Source of the DNA: a virus
IMG/VR virus record: IMGVR_UViG_3300042937_000528
Span: 1-64,000 of that record
Direction: 5' to 3' (one strand)
Length of the DNA: 64,000 nt
Shown here piece after piece: positions 36,801 to 45,924 of this stretch; position 1 is the stretch's first letter; every line of letters starts with the position of its first letter. A model generated the notes under the pieces. That model had not been told where the DNA came from and searched no databases. It saw only the letters and a program-made list of their open reading frames with translations. The translations under genes and the position numbers were made by a program.

Positions 36801-37503
36801 TCAGACTAATGTTGTGTATTCTTCAGCATTTCCATCACAATGTCAAGCAGATATGTTATCAACAAATCCTAAATATCAAAACTTTCTTGGAATTGAAAAT
36901 ACACAACAATCAATATCATTTGCTGATTTAGCAAAAATAATTAGAGATAATACTACTTTAGGTCCAGCAAGAGCTATGATTTTATATACTGCGTATGTCA
37001 ATGGTCACGATGACAATTCTGTATATACATACAATTATGATTTAGGTAACACACTATTAGGTGGTGGTAGTTTCCCACAACAAATTAGTTATGGTGGAAG
37101 AGAAAAATATTTCCAAAAACAATTTGGTTGTAAAGTTAATCAAAATGGGTATGGACAACCAACTGCGGTATTTACAACAACTACATCTGGTGAATCATTT
37201 ACAAATTCAGTTAAATTTATTAATGACTATTACGTTAATGAACAAGTTTTATCTAAAAGTTTGTTATTTGCACCATTAGTAACAACTGGAAATACCGGTT
37301 CATTAGTTTGGAATACAAAAAAAGATTACATTGATAATATGATATCAATATGGACTAAATATTGGCCACAAAATAGATTTCAAACAGATGAACAATGGAA
37401 TAAATGGGTTGATTCAAATAAAAACATGTACGACACTTTTAAAAAGGAGGCTGAAAATGTGGTTGAATTATTAGCCAAATATAAACTTGTTAATTTTAAA
37501 TGA
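30808..37503 (+). CDS. Giant baseplate protein (2231 residues), hub-like
   Basis: The largest gene in the window. N-terminal VENSLGQPMDRPIHHEDLVM, then GIESIRVKNTRSLTPTVEIVLIDVQGRALFEKG and FFNLPYPTFYLTLKGFYG, resemble hub or central baseplate proteins of large myoviruses. The distal segment FYSIQLDQNNAAATTEANR, MYFNLRNVPMFRGPYMIQ also looks tail-like. The last 280 residues form a separate globular unit (LAKIIRDNTTLGPARAMILY, then a Gly-rich stretch and FGCKVNQNGYGQPTAVF) that might be a cell-wall-degrading or binding domain. I cannot confirm this. Baseplate membership follows from context. Confidence 0.72.
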   Translation: MADNFGTTDNIYIESDYDNIFLIDPNKVENSLGQPMDRPIHHEDLVMYANLEAKMLPRTKLAVGSALTDAVQTTPIASINFLRPGGKTTLNNNYLNEITGLNTVDGKGTNQPSKTNVQQQNKSDDFYIKQNTINSEDTGLLGIESIRVKNTRSLTPTVEIVLIDVQGRALFEKGENSEYACFFNLPYPTFYLTLKGFYGKAIRYQLILTNFSAAFEGNTGNYRINLKFYSYKYTILAETQVGALFAVPFMYTTDYRINNTAPNSPGVNAAQVSNGNPDVTTSSVRVTKGGQTIRDVYKRYKALGLISPNLPELSFPELKARLEALEKNLQQSFGQTDFTPLSDCDTYFKLLTSLRDNVLSPNDDTSWFKKYIDQEKIFVLKPSAVGGKNGVLTYIYNNNTRASLQLQVNAYSQLKQLVDGYKVDLAKNKTLSDPGTFTIDGKKQTSKVTKINNLNIQPTIVPSAIQPPYVATGFSVGEIRGLLSSNRVVNNLVNSSSDLVGSDSVRKSLTDFNIDWAETFKIRYKREALSPEEINELAIKESIFFQPFPDNTDGTSIPPTYNFVFDGPGNFSDIIDKTFEDLSGQKEKIVLALNEFLSKKIEGNDGLGFKPTMRNIMAMIFASVEAFYRLMDDVHSQAWSQRLNPIRKNAVFDNTKSSVSTDSKNLVQQTDQNALKDIPVYPWPQYFVETNNADGERFELRYPGDPSEISRTRGNNYEVWPEVQFVEEYMKGLAQRASIDLGPNGSNNEANVISRITVNGIEFPTTNIPYSDYDSVKFIYEIYERVLLASYWDRLSTSGAKQLSIYNTLSDLEVSNIRTALNSTSPSLTKILKNFALTPQNFPLILRSISNDGTGSSWQQFIRGEFTSEYLRTITENDYAILNDSFIKSKPTTNKNVQSLTNLSNYIKSTSSTQTNIMDVYPFVITDWQNENLAGVKTSKGNVFDTTKSLFLNDTQRYITNYESADSLNNNRPFVNNCFLQTLSTPKPILSVGGSGNITGTPPTGTLAAFNQFYKDRRLNNSFLVTEGPINYQAKTGNVDALQTTSMLNTPFFINALQDGINKDRNNTNTTPYVLPAYLFLNSLPLATLREKYKNITTEDSTPLDYIFTTLTKFGGVHKLPYSWIIKYGSIWHRYKTYVETNVDILDSVWKNVNVANLYDPDGSSLQKQYTFTSINENYNIVAQDTISQPSLTLKQVQMNLGFYPKMINDTYFLVTGQELLTGYTDTDIQTAINQGLVVGAIPNAQISTQNGYSSTPNQVLKFNNFFTTFETQNSPKFNSSQQYKTLLMPSFGTTYNQVIGECFTETITGLTQTQEVQNNKAVFNGSVRTFWAAPNFGYFELSSITKPSPNEYMKEVYPNLEIQDVVKFGQTYSKIDDVFGTFKTEILDSFEIEFLNFCKSFTDLTSEDLANSSYANRNFQGLMSQMLLVPTVTLTDTPDKYVVDCGNAQLTQANTVIQSFVNYDIVFKYGNPSNFNRRVFGTFTTLNTTNYNKVVDPYPYNAYVQNSVPVTNGAVTQITLAQSKAAYPNAWIAMETYIGFATTTGLTYSNSGSYYTDFFPTLNVEFTEGNVKNFAPLIKIFGTQKSLNNGVYTRADFTTAINDFYTNNDEYLNYVLGQLMFTLQKELPDYTQTTEKPILSAIDGMQPKIELWETFKSFNDKWIAGSEFKDRTLYQDVMFLDRANRDIGDKVLVDVFKLKDFFSGTTSLDARIIDFVSRIIADNQFQMMPLPAYMNFWGAGEITQGNAPRPEKSNDLANSLFGTFLDVDYRESQPKFVCYYAGKPSEHLDMRENADYRWRTDAFDLSRASDNPLVSEQKSTKTDWAQSNKVVGFNVDFGIRNQSVFYSIQLDQNNAAATTEANRVITDMGNQAGGRRTNTQNVSLYNLYKNRSYECRVESMGNAMIQPTMYFNLRNVPMFRGPYMIQSVEHTISAGDFKTFFSGVRMPIYSLPLITKQLVSINANLLGQLVQILKRQKETEVASTQPTINVITIGNGIQTNVVYSSAFPSQCQADMLSTNPKYQNFLGIENTQQSISFADLAKIIRDNTTLGPARAMILYTAYVNGHDDNSVYTYNYDLGNTLLGGGSFPQQISYGGREKYFQKQFGCKVNQNGYGQPTAVFTTTTSGESFTNSVKFINDYYVNEQVLSKSLLFAPLVTTGNTGSLVWNTKKDYIDNMISIWTKYWPQNRFQTDEQWNKWVDSNKNMYDTFKKEAENVVELLAKYKLVNFK

Positions 37504-37510
37504 TATTTAT
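37504..37510 (+). promoter_or_regulatory. TATTTAT putative late promoter element
   Basis: TGATATTTATTAAG directly after the stop of the 2231-residue gene and 15 nt before the ATG at 37526. Confidence 0.55.
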
Positions 37511-37525
37511 TAAGAAACTATAGTT

Positions 37526-37750
37526 ATGAATATTAAACAACATTTAGACAATTATCTTGGTAAAAACACAAGATACACAGAAAAAAATGCCGGAAATGGA
37601 TTTACCGAAGTATGTGATTTAGATACTGGTAATTGCTATACAGTTAGAGACAGAGATGGTCTTATTGAAAGAGTTGATAACACAATAAGAACAAATAAAA
37701 GAGTTCAAGTTGAAACACCACAAGGTGTTAAACAATTATTAAATGGTTAA
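37526..37750 (+). CDS. Hypothetical small protein
   Basis: 74 residues, basic and polar. A segment NAGNGFTEVCDLDTGNCYTVRDRDGLIERVD suggests a small beta-hairpin domain with two cysteines. No family recognised. Its stop overlaps the next start (ATGGTTAA), so the two genes are probably coupled. Its TATTTAT element suggests virion-time expression. Confidence 0.6.
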   Translation: MNIKQHLDNYLGKNTRYTEKNAGNGFTEVCDLDTGNCYTVRDRDGLIERVDNTIRTNKRVQVETPQGVKQLLNG

Positions 37751-38429
37751 GAAAATGGCGATTGATAAAAAAATTATTGAAGAAATTAAAAGACACAATT
37801 CTATTAATAAGTATATTGTAGAACAAGATGCTTTGGGTGATTTACCCACACCACCTGCGGACCCGGCAGCACCTGTTGACCCAGCAGCGGCTCCTGCGGC
37901 AGCACCTGGTGGAGACCCAACATTATCGGCACCACCAGCGGCTCCTGAAGTTATTGATACAACAACTGACACTGAAGTTGAAAAAATTGATGGTGATGGT
38001 AAAAGTGAAGAAAGTGAAAGTAGTTCTGAGGAATTGGATATTACTGATTTAGTTAATTCACAAAAGAATGTTGAAAGCAAACAACAAGAATATTTTGACA
38101 TGATGTTCAAACAAATTGAAGGATTACAAACCAAGTTAAATGCTATGGATGATGTGTTTAACAAATTGAATTCAATGGAAGAAAAGATTGAACAGTACAG
38201 ACCAAAAACAGCGCAAGAAAAATTAGAATTGAGAAGTCTTGATAGTGGACCATTCAACCAAAAACTTTCAAGTTTTTTTGATGACAAACAAGATGATATG
38301 CAAAAATCAGGAAAGAATGAATATGTATTAACTTCAGATGAGGTTGAAGACATTGTACCTTCAGATATTAAAAAATCGTTTGATATGTATGGTGCAGAAC
38401 CAACAGGAACATCTTTTAAAATGAATTGA
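37743..38429 (+). CDS. Pro/Ala-rich coiled-coil protein, unknown (possible scaffold or structural protein)
   Basis: 228 residues from ATG 37743, or 224 from ATG 37755. The N-terminal helix ends INKYIVEQD. Then follows a Pro/Ala/Gly-rich disordered segment (residues 35-80), an acidic Ser/Glu segment, a coiled coil (about 105-155, FKQIEGLQTKLNAMDDVFNK), and a polar C-terminus. This layout resembles phage core or scaffold-type proteins, but no signature is seen. It ends before a terminator and is the last gene before the replication block. Confidence 0.65.
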   Translation: MVKKMAIDKKIIEEIKRHNSINKYIVEQDALGDLPTPPADPAAPVDPAAAPAAAPGGDPTLSAPPAAPEVIDTTTDTEVEKIDGDGKSEESESSSEELDITDLVNSQKNVESKQQEYFDMMFKQIEGLQTKLNAMDDVFNKLNSMEEKIEQYRPKTAQEKLELRSLDSGPFNQKLSSFFDDKQDDMQKSGKNEYVLTSDEVEDIVPSDIKKSFDMYGAEPTGTSFKMN

Positions 38430-38453
38430 TTTTTAATAACTTTTTACTATATT

Positions 38454-38480
38454 AAAGGGGTCACGTTGTGGCCCTTTTTT
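38454..38480 (+). terminator. Intrinsic terminator before the replication block
   Basis: AAAGGG (38454-38459) and CAC pair with GTG and CCCTTT, with a 3-nt loop and a small internal loop. The stem runs into a T6 tract. It lies 24 nt after the stop of the coiled-coil gene. Confidence 0.8.
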
Positions 38481-38495
38481 ATTTGGCGAAACAAT

Positions 38496-38524
38496 TTGAC
38501 GAACGGAAAAAAAACAACTATAAT
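38496..38524 (+). promoter_or_regulatory. Consensus-like sigma70 promoter of gp32
   Basis: TTGACG at 38496-38501 and TATAAT at 38519-38524 are separated by exactly 17 nt, 32 nt before the ATG. TTTG at 38495-38498 and TAATTTAT at 38521-38528 also partly fit the Bacteroidota -33/-7 pattern (TTTG and TAnnTTTG). No TATTTAT element is present, so host-polymerase (early or middle) transcription is likely. Confidence 0.75.
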
Positions 38525-38556
38525 TTATAAACAAACAATCTAATTAAACAAAAAAC

Positions 38557-39405
38557 ATGATGAGTTCACTTGACGCAGTACTTTCACAGTACGAAAAAAA
38601 CACACAGTCTTTCGGAGACTCTAACCGAATGTCCCAAGAGGAAAGAATGAAAAAGTATTTTGCTTGTATTCTTCCACAAGGGCAATCTCAAGGACAACGT
38701 AGAGTACGTATCCTTCCTACACCCGATGGTTCTTCACCTTTCAAAGAGGTTTGGTACCATGAATTACAAGTGGGTGGTAAATGGCAAAAATTCTATGACC
38801 CAGGTAAAAATGACAATGAGCGTTCACCTTTGAATGAGGTTCACGATGAGTTGATGTCTACCGGCAAAGAGTCAGACAAAGAATTGGCTAAACAATACAA
38901 ATCTCGTAAATTTTACATCGTAAAGGTTATTGACCGTGATGCTGAAGACGAAGGTGTAAAGTTTTGGCGTTTCAAACACAATTACAAGAATGATGGTATT
39001 CTTGACAAAATTATTCCAATTTGGAGACAGAAAGGTGATGTAACTGATTCACAAAAAGGTAGAGACCTTATTGTACAGTTGGTTAAATCTAAAACTCCTG
39101 GTGGAAAAGATTACACAACAATCCAAACTATTATGCACGATGACCCAGCACCTCTTCACGAGACCGCTAAGGTTATGGAAGAGTGGTTGGCGGATGAGTT
39201 GACATGGAATGATGTTTACTCTAAGAAACCTGTAGAATATTTGGAAGCAATCTCTCGTGGTGAAGAACCTCGTTGGGATAGTGAAACAGGTAAATACTTG
39301 TATAGTGATTCAGGAGATATGATGATGGGTGGTTCTAAATCAGCACCTGCGGCTCCTGCAGACCCACAATTATTTGACGAACCTGCTGAGGACTTACCGT
39401 TCTAA
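38557..39405 (+). CDS. 32: Single-stranded DNA-binding protein (T4 gp32-like)
   Basis: 282 residues (T4 gp32 301). N-terminal MSQEERMKKYFACILPQGQ and RRVRILPTPDGSSPFKEVWY form the OB-fold entrance, followed by FWRFKHNYKNDGILDKI. The C-terminal 30 residues are Ala/Pro-rich and end EPAEDLPF. That tip resembles the DDIPF tip of bacterial SSB more than the acidic tail of T4 gp32. The zinc-binding Cys/His set of T4 gp32 is absent, with only one Cys near residue 31. It binds ssDNA and coordinates polymerase, UvsX and gp41. First gene of the block. Confidence 0.86.
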   Translation: MMSSLDAVLSQYEKNTQSFGDSNRMSQEERMKKYFACILPQGQSQGQRRVRILPTPDGSSPFKEVWYHELQVGGKWQKFYDPGKNDNERSPLNEVHDELMSTGKESDKELAKQYKSRKFYIVKVIDRDAEDEGVKFWRFKHNYKNDGILDKIIPIWRQKGDVTDSQKGRDLIVQLVKSKTPGGKDYTTIQTIMHDDPAPLHETAKVMEEWLADELTWNDVYSKKPVEYLEAISRGEEPRWDSETGKYLYSDSGDMMMGGSKSAPAAPADPQLFDEPAEDLPF

Positions 39406-39416
39406 TAAAACAAAAC

Positions 39417-39452
39417 ATCATGTATGGTATCTTGTATGGTACCATACATGAT
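39417..39452 (+). promoter_or_regulatory. Long perfect inverted repeat between gp32 and uvsX
   Basis: ATCATGTATGGTA (39417-39429) pairs with TACCATACATGAT (39440-39452), a 13-bp stem with a 10-nt loop. The right part also contains a 16-bp perfect palindrome, TGTATGGTACCATACA (39433-39448). No T-run follows. It may be a terminator or processing hairpin that lowers uvsX relative to gp32, or a protein-binding operator. Confidence 0.7.
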
Positions 39453-39467
39453 TAATTTATAACACAC

Positions 39468-40478
39468 ATGGCAATCAAGAAAAACGATTTTAATTCAGTA
39501 AAGAAGAAATTCTCAACTTCGGCGAAGTATAAACCACAAAGATACTTTGACTTGGGTAAAGATTTCTTGGACGCTGTAGGACTACCAGGACCCGCCATAG
39601 GACACTTGAACATGTTCTTGGGTCACTCTGATACAGGTAAGACAACGGGTCTCGTAAAAGCGGCCGTATCGGCTCAGAAACAAAATATTCTTCCCGTGTT
39701 CATTATTACCGAACAGAAGTGGAGTTTTGAACACGCAAGACTTATGGGTTTTGATTGTGACGAAGTGGTTGACCCCGAAACAGGTGAGTTGGATTGGGAT
39801 GGATTTTTTATTTTCAACAACAACTTTTCTTACATTGAACAAATTACGGATTATATTAATAGTTTGTTGGATGCTCAAGAAAAAGGTGAATTGGAATATG
39901 ATTTATTATTCCTTTGGGATTCTGTAGGTTCGGTTCCTTGTAAGATGACTTACGAAGGTAAAGGTGGTAAACAACACAACGCCGCGGTTCTTGCCGACAA
40001 AATTGGTATGGGTATCAACCAACGTATTTCAGGTTCTCGTAAATCTGATTCAAAATACGAAAACAGTTTAGTTATTGTTAACCAACCTTGGGTTGAACTT
40101 CCTGACAATCCATTTGGACAACCAAAGATTAAAGCAAAAGGTGGTGAGGCGATTTGGTTAAACTCATCTTTGGTATTCTTGTTTGGTAATCAAAAAGGTG
40201 CGGGAACAAACAAAATTTCTGCAACAAAAGACAAAAGAACTGTTAAGTTTGCAATCCGTACTAAAGTTTCTGTTATGAAAAACCACATCAATGGTTTGGG
40301 TTATGAGGATGGAAAAATCATCGTAACACCACACGGATTCTTGGCAGGAAAAGATGCTGCGGAAGAGAAAGTATCTATTGAACAATACAAGAAAGAAAAC
40401 GCTGAGTATTGGAAAGAAATTATTGGGGCTGACGGAGATTTCAGCTTGTTTGAGGAAAAAGAAAGTGAAACAGTATAA
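39468..40478 (+). CDS. uvsX: UvsX recombinase (RecA-like)
   Basis: 336 residues. RecA core with Walker A GHSDTGKTT at residues 51-59, VFIITEQKWSFEHARLMG, Walker B LLFLWDSVGSV, and loop VKFAIRTKVSVMKNHING. It has the typical UvsX length (T4 391 residues, shorter C-terminal domain here). It forms the presynaptic filament for recombination-dependent replication with gp32. It follows the gp32 gene across a long hairpin. Confidence 0.92.
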   Translation: MAIKKNDFNSVKKKFSTSAKYKPQRYFDLGKDFLDAVGLPGPAIGHLNMFLGHSDTGKTTGLVKAAVSAQKQNILPVFIITEQKWSFEHARLMGFDCDEVVDPETGELDWDGFFIFNNNFSYIEQITDYINSLLDAQEKGELEYDLLFLWDSVGSVPCKMTYEGKGGKQHNAAVLADKIGMGINQRISGSRKSDSKYENSLVIVNQPWVELPDNPFGQPKIKAKGGEAIWLNSSLVFLFGNQKGAGTNKISATKDKRTVKFAIRTKVSVMKNHINGLGYEDGKIIVTPHGFLAGKDAAEEKVSIEQYKKENAEYWKEIIGADGDFSLFEEKESETV

Positions 40479-40488
40479 ACAATAAATT

Positions 40489-41499
40489 GTGAAGACACTC
40501 TTAGTAGATGGTGATAACCTATTTAAAATCGGATTCCATGGGGTCAGAGACCTCTTCGTGGAAGGAAACCATATCGGGGGTGTCTTTCATTTTATCAATA
40601 CCCTCAGAAAACAAATTGATGAACACAACTACGACAAAATTATTGTCTTTTGGGACGGTGACGACAACTCTGCCGTTAGACGTAAATTATATCCTAACTA
40701 CAAGTTAAACCGTAGACAGAGTATGAACGAGTTTAAACTTGAGTCATACCATATCCAAAAAGAAAGAGTAAAAGAATACCTTGAAGAATGTTTTGTTCGT
40801 CAGGTAAGAGCAACTGAATGTGAGGCGGATGATTTAATAGCCTACTATTGTCAGATTGCGAAAGAAGAATCAAAAACAATATTATCGGCAGATAAAGATT
40901 ACTTCCAACTGATTGATAAACATACATCAATCTACTCACCAATTTCCAAAGTCACATTTAAAAATGGTGATAAAGTTAAATTTGGTGATACTGAATTTCC
41001 ACACTATAACGTATTGACTCTTAAGATATTAACTGGTGATAAATCAGATAACATTAGTGGTATATTAAGGTTGGGTGAAAAGACCATTGTGAAATACTTT
41101 CCTGAGATACTTGATTCTATGGTAACTTTTAACCATATTTTAACAAAGGCTGAAGAACTTTTAGAACAAGACAAAAAAAACACAACTTTAAAAAATATTG
41201 TAAGTGGAAAAACAAAAGACGGAGAATTCGGAGAATCATTCTACCAAACAAACAAAAAAATCGTGGACTTACAAAATCCACTTATTTCTGACGAAGGTAG
41301 GGTACTTGTTGAACAATATTATGCCGACACTTTAGACCCTGAAGGTAGGGGTTACAAAAATCTAATTCGTATGATGACAGAAGATGGATTCTTCAAATAT
41401 CTCGGTAAGAGTGATGATGAATTTATAAAATTTATACGACCTTTGATGAAATTGACAAGAAAAGAAAAAAGACAACACAAACAACAAATAGAAAAATAA
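40489..41499 (+). CDS. rnh: RNase H / 5'-3' exonuclease (FEN-1 family)
   Basis: 336 residues, GTG start at 40489. Motifs of the T4 RNase H/FEN family: LLVDGDNLFKIGF (first catalytic Asp), IIVFWDGDDNSAVR, ATECEADDLIAYY, LSADKDYFQLI, and LTGDKSDNISGI (helix-hairpin-helix entry with Asp pair). It removes RNA primers from lagging-strand fragments. It is tightly packed in the replication block (10 nt and 7 nt gaps). Confidence 0.88.
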   Translation: MKTLLVDGDNLFKIGFHGVRDLFVEGNHIGGVFHFINTLRKQIDEHNYDKIIVFWDGDDNSAVRRKLYPNYKLNRRQSMNEFKLESYHIQKERVKEYLEECFVRQVRATECEADDLIAYYCQIAKEESKTILSADKDYFQLIDKHTSIYSPISKVTFKNGDKVKFGDTEFPHYNVLTLKILTGDKSDNISGILRLGEKTIVKYFPEILDSMVTFNHILTKAEELLEQDKKNTTLKNIVSGKTKDGEFGESFYQTNKKIVDLQNPLISDEGRVLVEQYYADTLDPEGRGYKNLIRMMTEDGFFKYLGKSDDEFIKFIRPLMKLTRKEKRQHKQQIEK

Positions 41500-41506
41500 A
41501 AAAATT

Positions 41507-41956
41507 ATGAAAGAAACAGATGTAATTAAAATGGAGTTCTTGATTACCTTGAACAACAACATCGTAATCCAACGTTACTTTAACGTAAGAGATTACAATC
41601 CACAAGCTCGCAGTTCTATGGAATTGTATCAGTATTTAAAAGACTTTGTAGACGGGTTTGAGTACGGCCAAAAGATGCGTTCGGTTGTATACCTTTTGGA
41701 GAACAAAGACGAAATTTTGGAGAACCCAAGTATCTTGCAAACGTCAAATACTGAGGGTCCAGAAACATTTAACTTTTTAATAAAGGTAGGAGAACAGACA
41801 ATTTGTCATAGAATTTTGGACGCTAAATTGTTCCCACCTAAAATAAGATACACCGTAGACATACGCCAGCAAGTAAAAAGTGTATTGAAGGACTTAACTG
41901 ACATTTTTTCAGACGAAAAATTTGTTACAAGTTATATGACTTATAGCTTAATCTAA
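41507..41956 (+). CDS. Conserved-looking hypothetical in replication block
   Basis: 149 residues, acidic. Strand-helix segments FLITLNNNIVIQRYFNVRDY, YQYLKDFVDGFEYGQKMRSV, and the C-terminal IRQQVKSVLKDLTDIFSDEK. It lies between the RNase H and gp41 genes. In T4, small accessory factors (gp59 loader, gp61) occur in such positions, but I see no motif for either. A helicase-loading or recombination accessory role is possible and not shown. Confidence 0.65.
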   Translation: MKETDVIKMEFLITLNNNIVIQRYFNVRDYNPQARSSMELYQYLKDFVDGFEYGQKMRSVVYLLENKDEILENPSILQTSNTEGPETFNFLIKVGEQTICHRILDAKLFPPKIRYTVDIRQQVKSVLKDLTDIFSDEKFVTSYMTYSLI

Positions 41957-41959
41957 TAG

Positions 41960-41966
41960 TATTTAT
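41960..41966 (+). promoter_or_regulatory. TATTTAT element upstream of gp41
   Basis: AATAGTATTTATCAAAAC, 25 nt before the ATG at 41992. It is the only exact copy before a recognised replication gene, so the motif may not be strictly late. Confidence 0.45.
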
Positions 41967-41991
41967 CAAAACTAACAAGGGAATTTTAATT

Positions 41992-43380
41992 ATGTCAAAC
42001 AAGAATTTTGAGTATCTAGGTAACACGTTTCAACTACAATTATTAAATCAGATTATCTTAGATAAGGACTTCTCACATTCTATCATTGATGTAATTGAAC
42101 CCTCACACTTTGAAAACAAATATTTCAAAACACTTCTCCAATTGGTGAAGGAGTACTATGTAAAATACGATTGTACTCCATCATACGAAACACTTTCACA
42201 AATGGTGAAAAGTGAGTTTCCACAAGAGTTGATGTTGAAAATTCTAAACGACACTATCAAACAGATACAAACTGCGTCTACTGAAGGAGCATCGTTTGTA
42301 CAAGAAAAATCATTGAAGTTCTGTAAACAACAAGAGCTTCAAAAGGCAATCACCAAATCACAAAAAATACTTGATAGTGGAGAATTTGAAAACTATGACA
42401 AACTTGAAGAACTCGTAAGAAGTGCTCTCCAAGTAGGAGAAAATGGAAACAAGATTGAAGATGTTTTCCAAAACTTGGAAGATGTTTTGAACGAAGATTT
42501 CCGTCATCCAATTCCAATGGGAATTACTGGCATTGATAAGTTATTAAAAGGTGGATTGGCAAAAGGTGAATTGGGTGTAATCTTGGCACCAACTGGTGTA
42601 GGAAAAACTACAGTCCTTTCAAAAATTGCTAACTCAGCATTTAATAATGGTTACAATGTTCTTCAGTTATTTTTTGAGGACAACCCAAAAGTAATCCAAC
42701 GTAAACACTTCACAATGTGGACAGGTATACCACCTGATGAACTCCCATTACACCGTGAAGAAGTTCTTGAAAAAGCACGTCAGGTCAAAGAAGAAATGAC
42801 CAACAAATTGTTCTTGAAAAAACTACCTTCAGACCAATTTACAATGACTCAAATTAAGAACATGATTAGAAAGATGGTTGCTGATGGACACAAGATTGAT
42901 ATGATTGTTTTAGATTATATTGATTGTATTGTACCTGACAGAAATATGGGTGATGAGTGGAAAAGTGAGGGTTCCGTTATGAGAGGTTACGAAGCTATGT
43001 GTCATGAACTTGGCGTAGTGGGATGGACCGCAACACAGGGTAACAGAAGCTCTATATCTTCTGAGGTTGTAACCACCGACCAAATGGGTGGTTCTATTAA
43101 AAAGGCACAAGTTGGACACGTTATCATTTCCGTGGCTAAAACTTTACAACAAAAAGAAATGAATTTAGCAACCATCGCAATTACCAAGTCTCGTGTGGGT
43201 AAAGATGGGGTTATCTTTGAAAACTGTAAGTTCAACAACGAATTGTTGGAAATTGATACTGAAAGTTCTGTTACCTTCTTAGGATTTGAAGAAAAGAAAG
43301 AAGAGAAAAACAGAGATAGAATCAAAGAACTTATGGAGAAAAGAAAAGAGCGAGTACAACAACCAAATAACTTTAATTAA
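41992..43380 (+). CDS. 41: Replicative DNA helicase (T4 gp41/DnaB-like)
   Basis: 462 residues (T4 gp41 475). N-terminal helical domain, then GITGIDKLLKGGLAKGELGV, Walker A APTGVGKTT at about residues 200-208, NVLQLFFEDNP, Walker B MIVLDYIDCI and VVGWTATQGN. RecA-fold hexameric helicase that drives the fork. No primase gene is visible next to it. C-terminal 20 residues are very basic and acidic (KKEEKNRDRIKELMEKRKER). Confidence 0.9.
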   Translation: MSNKNFEYLGNTFQLQLLNQIILDKDFSHSIIDVIEPSHFENKYFKTLLQLVKEYYVKYDCTPSYETLSQMVKSEFPQELMLKILNDTIKQIQTASTEGASFVQEKSLKFCKQQELQKAITKSQKILDSGEFENYDKLEELVRSALQVGENGNKIEDVFQNLEDVLNEDFRHPIPMGITGIDKLLKGGLAKGELGVILAPTGVGKTTVLSKIANSAFNNGYNVLQLFFEDNPKVIQRKHFTMWTGIPPDELPLHREEVLEKARQVKEEMTNKLFLKKLPSDQFTMTQIKNMIRKMVADGHKIDMIVLDYIDCIVPDRNMGDEWKSEGSVMRGYEAMCHELGVVGWTATQGNRSSISSEVVTTDQMGGSIKKAQVGHVIISVAKTLQQKEMNLATIAITKSRVGKDGVIFENCKFNNELLEIDTESSVTFLGFEEKKEEKNRDRIKELMEKRKERVQQPNNFN

Positions 43381-43406
43381 TAAAAAAAAATAGTATTTTA
43401 AATAAA

Positions 43407-45919
<2,513 letters not shown>

Positions 45920-45924
45920 CATAA

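Noticed and set aside
37739-38353. 204-codon minus-strand frame opposite the coiled-coil gene
   Set aside because: Ser/Gly/Ala-rich mirror of the Pro/Ala-rich gene. Plus-strand gene has start coupling and terminator support.
38430-38556. Possible tRNA or small RNA in the gp32 upstream gap
   Set aside because: The only structure is the terminator hairpin. No cloverleaf or anticodon stem seen.
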